Positions 61,285-64,000 of a stretch of 64,000 nt of DNA are shown here, piece after piece. The stretch covers positions 1-64,000 of the forward strand of contig NZ_QUFB01000010.1 in the NCBI RefSeq assembly GCF_003478335.1, read 5' to 3'. Position numbers and translations under genes: made by a program. Every line of letters starts with the position of its first letter. Within the stretch, counting starts at the first letter, position 1. The notes under the pieces are model-generated. The model had not been told where the DNA came from, searched no databases, and saw only the letters and a program-made list of their open reading frames with translations. The DNA is from Clostridium sp. AM49-4BH (GTDB lineage: Bacteria > Bacillota > Clostridia > Lachnospirales > Lachnospiraceae).

Positions 61285-63126
61285 ATGTATACTATGAAAC
61301 GAGAAGATATTAGAAACATTGCGATCATTGCCCATGTCGATCATGGAAAAACAACCTTAGTCGATGAATTGCTAAAACAAAGCGGTGTTTTTCGCGACAA
61401 TCAGGCAGTTGCAGAACGCGTCATGGATTCCGGCGACATTGAGCGTGAGCGCGGAATCACTATTTTATCTAAGAATACAGCAATCACTTACAAAGATACA
61501 AAGATCAATATTATCGATACACCGGGCCATGCTGACTTTGGTGGCGAGGTAGAACGTGTCCTCAAAATGGTAAACGGTGTTGTTCTTGTCGTAGACGCCT
61601 TTGAAGGTGCTATGCCACAGACAAAATTTGTTCTCAAAAAAGCATTAGAGCTGGAACTTCCGGTTATTGTCTGCATCAACAAGATCGATCGTCCGGAAGC
61701 AAGACCGGATGAAGTAGTAGATGAAGTATTAGAACTTTTTATTGATCTGGATGCTAACGAAGAACAATTAGATTGCCCATTCATCTTCGCTTCCGCTCGT
61801 GAGGGTATTGCATCTTACAAATCCGACGAACCCGGCAAAGACATGGAGCCACTGTTTGAAACGATCTTAAACTACATTCCGGCACCGGAAGGAGATCCTG
61901 ACGCAGGTACACAGGTACTTATCAGCACCATTGACTACAACGAATATGTCGGTCGTATCGGTATCGGTAAAGTGGATAACGGTTCTGTCAAAGTCGGACA
62001 AGATGTTGTGATCGTTAATGCACATGACAAAGATAAATTGAACAAAGTGCGTATTACTAAACTCTATGAATTTGATGGGCTGAAGAAAGTAGAGGTTACG
62101 GAAGCAACAATCGGTTCTATCGTAGCGATCTCAGGCGTAACTGATATCCATATTGGCGATACGATCTGTTCTCCTGAGCATCCGGAACCAATTCCTTTCC
62201 AGAAGATCTCGGAACCTACAATCGCTATGCATTTCATGGTAAATGACAGTCCTTTGGCCGGTCAGGAAGGAAAATTTGTCACATCTCGTCATCTGCGCGA
62301 CCGTCTTTTCAGCGAGTTGAACTCTGATGTCAGCCTTCGTGTAGAAGAAACTGACAATATGGACAGTTTCAAAGTATCCGGACGTGGCGAACTGCATTTG
62401 TCCGTTTTGATCGAAAATATGCGTCGTGAGGGATATGAATTTGCTGTCAGCAAAGCAGAAGTATTATATAAAACCGATGAACGCGGAAAAAAATTAGAAC
62501 CAATGGAGCGTGCCTTCGTTGATGTCCCAGAGGAATTTGCCGGCAGTGTCATCGAAAAATTAAGCACTCGTAAAGGTGAATTACAGGGTATGGGATCAAT
62601 CGGTGGTGGATTCACTCGTCTTGAATTTGTTATCCCATCTCGTGGACTGATCGGTTATCGTGGTGAATTTATGACCGATACAAAAGGAAACGGTATTCTC
62701 AACACCGTATTTGAAGACTACGGTCCGTACAAAGGTGATATCGCTTATCGCAAGCAAGGATCTCTCATCGCCTTTGAATCCGGTGAAACCGTTGCTTATG
62801 GATTATTCAACGCACAGGATCGTGGTACTCTGTTCGTTGGCCCGGGTGAAAAAGTATATGCCGGAATGGTCATTGGGCAAAATGGTAAAACAGAGGATAT
62901 TGAGTTAAATGTATGCAAAACAAAACATCTGACAAATACCCGTTCTTCCAGCGCAGACGATGCCTTAAAGCTTACGCCGCCTAAGGTACTCAGTTTGGAA
63001 GAGGCACTGGAATTTATCGATACCGATGAGTTATTAGAGATTACACCGGAGAATTTACGTATCCGCAAAAAGATTCTCGATCCGACTCTTCGTTTCCGTG
63101 CTAAGAAAAATGCCACGAACGGTTGA
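61285..63126 (+). CDS. typA: Ribosome-associated GTPase TypA/BipA
   Basis: EF-G-like translational GTPase of 613 residues involved in 50S assembly, cold and stress responses. G1 AHVDHGKTTLVDELLKQSG, G2 RERGITILSKN, G3 IDTPGHADFGGE, G4 CINKIDRPEARPDE, G5 ASAREG. The C-terminal BipA-specific domain follows RGLIGYRGEFMTDTKGNG, with the basic ending RKKILDPTLRFRAKK. Start: ATG 61285 is very close to GGAGG; ATG 61294 (MKREDIRN) is 12 bases away, and either may be used. Confidence 0.97.
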   Translation: MYTMKREDIRNIAIIAHVDHGKTTLVDELLKQSGVFRDNQAVAERVMDSGDIERERGITILSKNTAITYKDTKINIIDTPGHADFGGEVERVLKMVNGVVLVVDAFEGAMPQTKFVLKKALELELPVIVCINKIDRPEARPDEVVDEVLELFIDLDANEEQLDCPFIFASAREGIASYKSDEPGKDMEPLFETILNYIPAPEGDPDAGTQVLISTIDYNEYVGRIGIGKVDNGSVKVGQDVVIVNAHDKDKLNKVRITKLYEFDGLKKVEVTEATIGSIVAISGVTDIHIGDTICSPEHPEPIPFQKISEPTIAMHFMVNDSPLAGQEGKFVTSRHLRDRLFSELNSDVSLRVEETDNMDSFKVSGRGELHLSVLIENMRREGYEFAVSKAEVLYKTDERGKKLEPMERAFVDVPEEFAGSVIEKLSTRKGELQGMGSIGGGFTRLEFVIPSRGLIGYRGEFMTDTKGNGILNTVFEDYGPYKGDIAYRKQGSLIAFESGETVAYGLFNAQDRGTLFVGPGEKVYAGMVIGQNGKTEDIELNVCKTKHLTNTRSSSADDALKLTPPKVLSLEEALEFIDTDELLEITPENLRIRKKILDPTLRFRAKKNATNG

Positions 63127-63170
63127 TCATAGGTAGCAGATCTATGCTATGACAAAATATGAATAATTGC

Positions 63171-63211
63171 AAAAACGCTTCGGCAGGCAGATTGCTTACC
63201 GAAGCGTTTTT
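63171..63211. terminator. Bidirectional terminator between typA and the YbbR-domain gene
   Basis: aaaaacgcttcgg (63171-63183) pairs perfectly with ccgaagcgttttt (63199-63211), with A/T tracts at both ends. Confidence 0.92.
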
Positions 63212-63256
63212 ATATTTCACACATCAAAAATCATCATGATAACAATTTCTGACAGA

Positions 63257-64000
63257 TCATTCTTCTTGTGAAGGTGTCTCCGTCGGTATTGGCTCCTCGC
63301 TCGGTTTTTCCGACGTCGTATTTTGCGGCCTTTCGGTCGGCTTTGTTGTTGGCGATGGGGAAGAGCTCGCCGTACTGCCTCCTCGTTCCTTCGTGATATG
63401 AATCTTTATCGTTGCATATTTTGTGATTTTACAAGTATCCGACAGATCCAACTGCACGCGAACCTGATGCTCTCCGGCTTTCAAACCGCCACAATCTACA
63501 TATGCATTGATGGCAGTATCCGGAATCTCATTCAAAATGGAGTCTCTTCCCGAAATCGTGAGGCTTAAAATGTCTCCGGGTGCTCCGGCTGTCGCAACAT
63601 ATCCGCTTGCCAAATTTCGAAATGCCACATCTGTCTCTTTAATACGCAAAGTTCGTTCCACTAATTTTTCTATCGTCACCTTCACGGAGATCGTCTCATA
63701 CTCTTCTGATACAGTAACTCCCTCTGGCAATAAGGCTGGCACACTGACCGTCTTTTCCAAACCACCGGACTGGTCATTCAATCCGCTAATATCCATCGGT
63801 ATCACAATCTCAGAAAGCGACTCCATTTTCTTCTCACTGCCGGCAATTTGGATCTCTTGTGGCAGACATTCTGTTTCTACATACTCATATCCCGCTGCCG
63901 GCGTTCCTGTCACACTGACTCTTACCGGAATTGTTTTGTTTTCCAAAACCTTTGCCCGCACTTTGATCTTATTCTGACTAAAGTGCAGAGTGTTAGACTT
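63257..64000 (-). CDS. cdaR: YbbR/CdaR-domain protein, C-terminal part (truncated by the window edge)
   Basis: The frame is open through the right edge (…NTLHFSQNKIKVRAKVLENKTIPV), so the N-terminus and membrane anchor lie outside. At least two YbbR repeats are visible: KTIPVRVSVTGTPAAGYEYVE with LPQEIQIAGSEKKMESL, and RIKETDVAFRNLASGYVATAG with LSLTISGRDSILNEI. The last 45 residues are a Ser/Thr/Pro/Glu-rich low-complexity tail. CdaR regulates the diadenylate cyclase CdaA, whose gene would be expected just upstream, beyond 64000. A GTG at 63961 is in frame but is not thought to be the start. Confidence 0.85.
   Translation of the reverse strand, partial: KSNTLHFSQNKIKVRAKVLENKTIPVRVSVTGTPAAGYEYVETECLPQEIQIAGSEKKMESLSEIVIPMDISGLNDQSGGLEKTVSVPALLPEGVTVSEEYETISVKVTIEKLVERTLRIKETDVAFRNLASGYVATAGAPGDILSLTISGRDSILNEIPDTAINAYVDCGGLKAGEHQVRVQLDLSDTCKITKYATIKIHITKERGGSTASSSPSPTTKPTERPQNTTSEKPSEEPIPTETPSQEE

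Overview
The window looks like a chromosomal segment of a low-GC, endospore-forming, probably motile anaerobe of the Clostridia, most likely Lachnospiraceae. The reasons are the hrcA-grpE-dnaK-dnaJ order under a CIRCE operator, spore genes (dipicolinate synthase dpaAB, a SleB-type cortex hydrolase and a SleC-type cortex-lytic enzyme), LL-diaminopimelate aminotransferase, a GH94 cellobiose phosphorylase, a FliK-like protein with c-di-GMP proteins, and strong GGAGG ribosome binding sites. No rRNA or CRISPR array was seen. There is one tRNA (Pro, CGG) and one clear riboswitch (FMN).

Layout. 1-4 kb: cell-surface glycopolymer operon (ABC permease, ATPase, LTA-synthase-like enzyme). 4.1-4.6 kb: a small frameshifted gene of unknown function. 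4.6-9.5 kb: heat-shock operon. 9.6-12.1 kb: FliK-like and PilZ proteins. 12.1-15.4 kb: gatCAB. 15.4-20.2 kb: DUF1002 protein, dapL, tRNA-Pro, proS, acylphosphatase. 20.3-24 kb: folate genes and a MATE exporter. 24-31 kb: serine (serC-serA) and branched-chain amino acid genes (leuB-ilvD-ilvB). 31.2-32.3 kb: dut and deoC. 32.5-39 kb: a sleC-like spore gene split by a 5.2-kb element. 39-43 kb: M18 aminopeptidase and cellobiose phosphorylase. 43-48.5 kb: folA, hflX, TPR lipoprotein, REC-GGDEF-EAL protein, DtxR-type regulator. 48.6-52.4 kb: thioredoxin, dpaAB, cortex hydrolase and an AP2-like protein. 52.4-56.7 kb: riboflavin operon under an FMN riboswitch. 56.7-61 kb: queH, cvpA, dapB-dapA, cobalamin adenosyltransferase, SSB-like protein. 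61-64 kb: typA and the 3' part of a CdaR/YbbR gene running off the right edge.

The main discovery candidate is at 32.5-39 kb. The N-terminal 165 codons of a SleC-like spore cortex-lytic enzyme (32545-33040) and its C-terminal 256 codons (38229-38998) are separated by 5,188 bp. That insert carries two tandem serine recombinases and three cargo genes, all on the opposite strand. Joining the ends at the shared CCCCG restores one in-frame 421-residue protein, with the SleC-like junction V-V-I-P-E-Y-I-I-V-H-D-G. Joining the element ends instead creates a near-perfect dyad (TTCGAACTCCA / TGGTGTTCGAA around an 8-bp core), as expected of a serine-recombinase attP. The split gene has a sigma-K-like promoter with the same geometry as the one before dpaA. 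This suggests an intervening element comparable to the B. subtilis skin element in sigK, in a germination gene and with metabolic cargo. Excision timing is inference.

A caution: at least four genes (4122-4552, the FliK-like gene, gatA, deoC) are each broken by what looks like a single missing base, usually next to a short homopolymer. gatA is normally essential where it is used, so indel-type sequencing or assembly errors are the simplest explanation.
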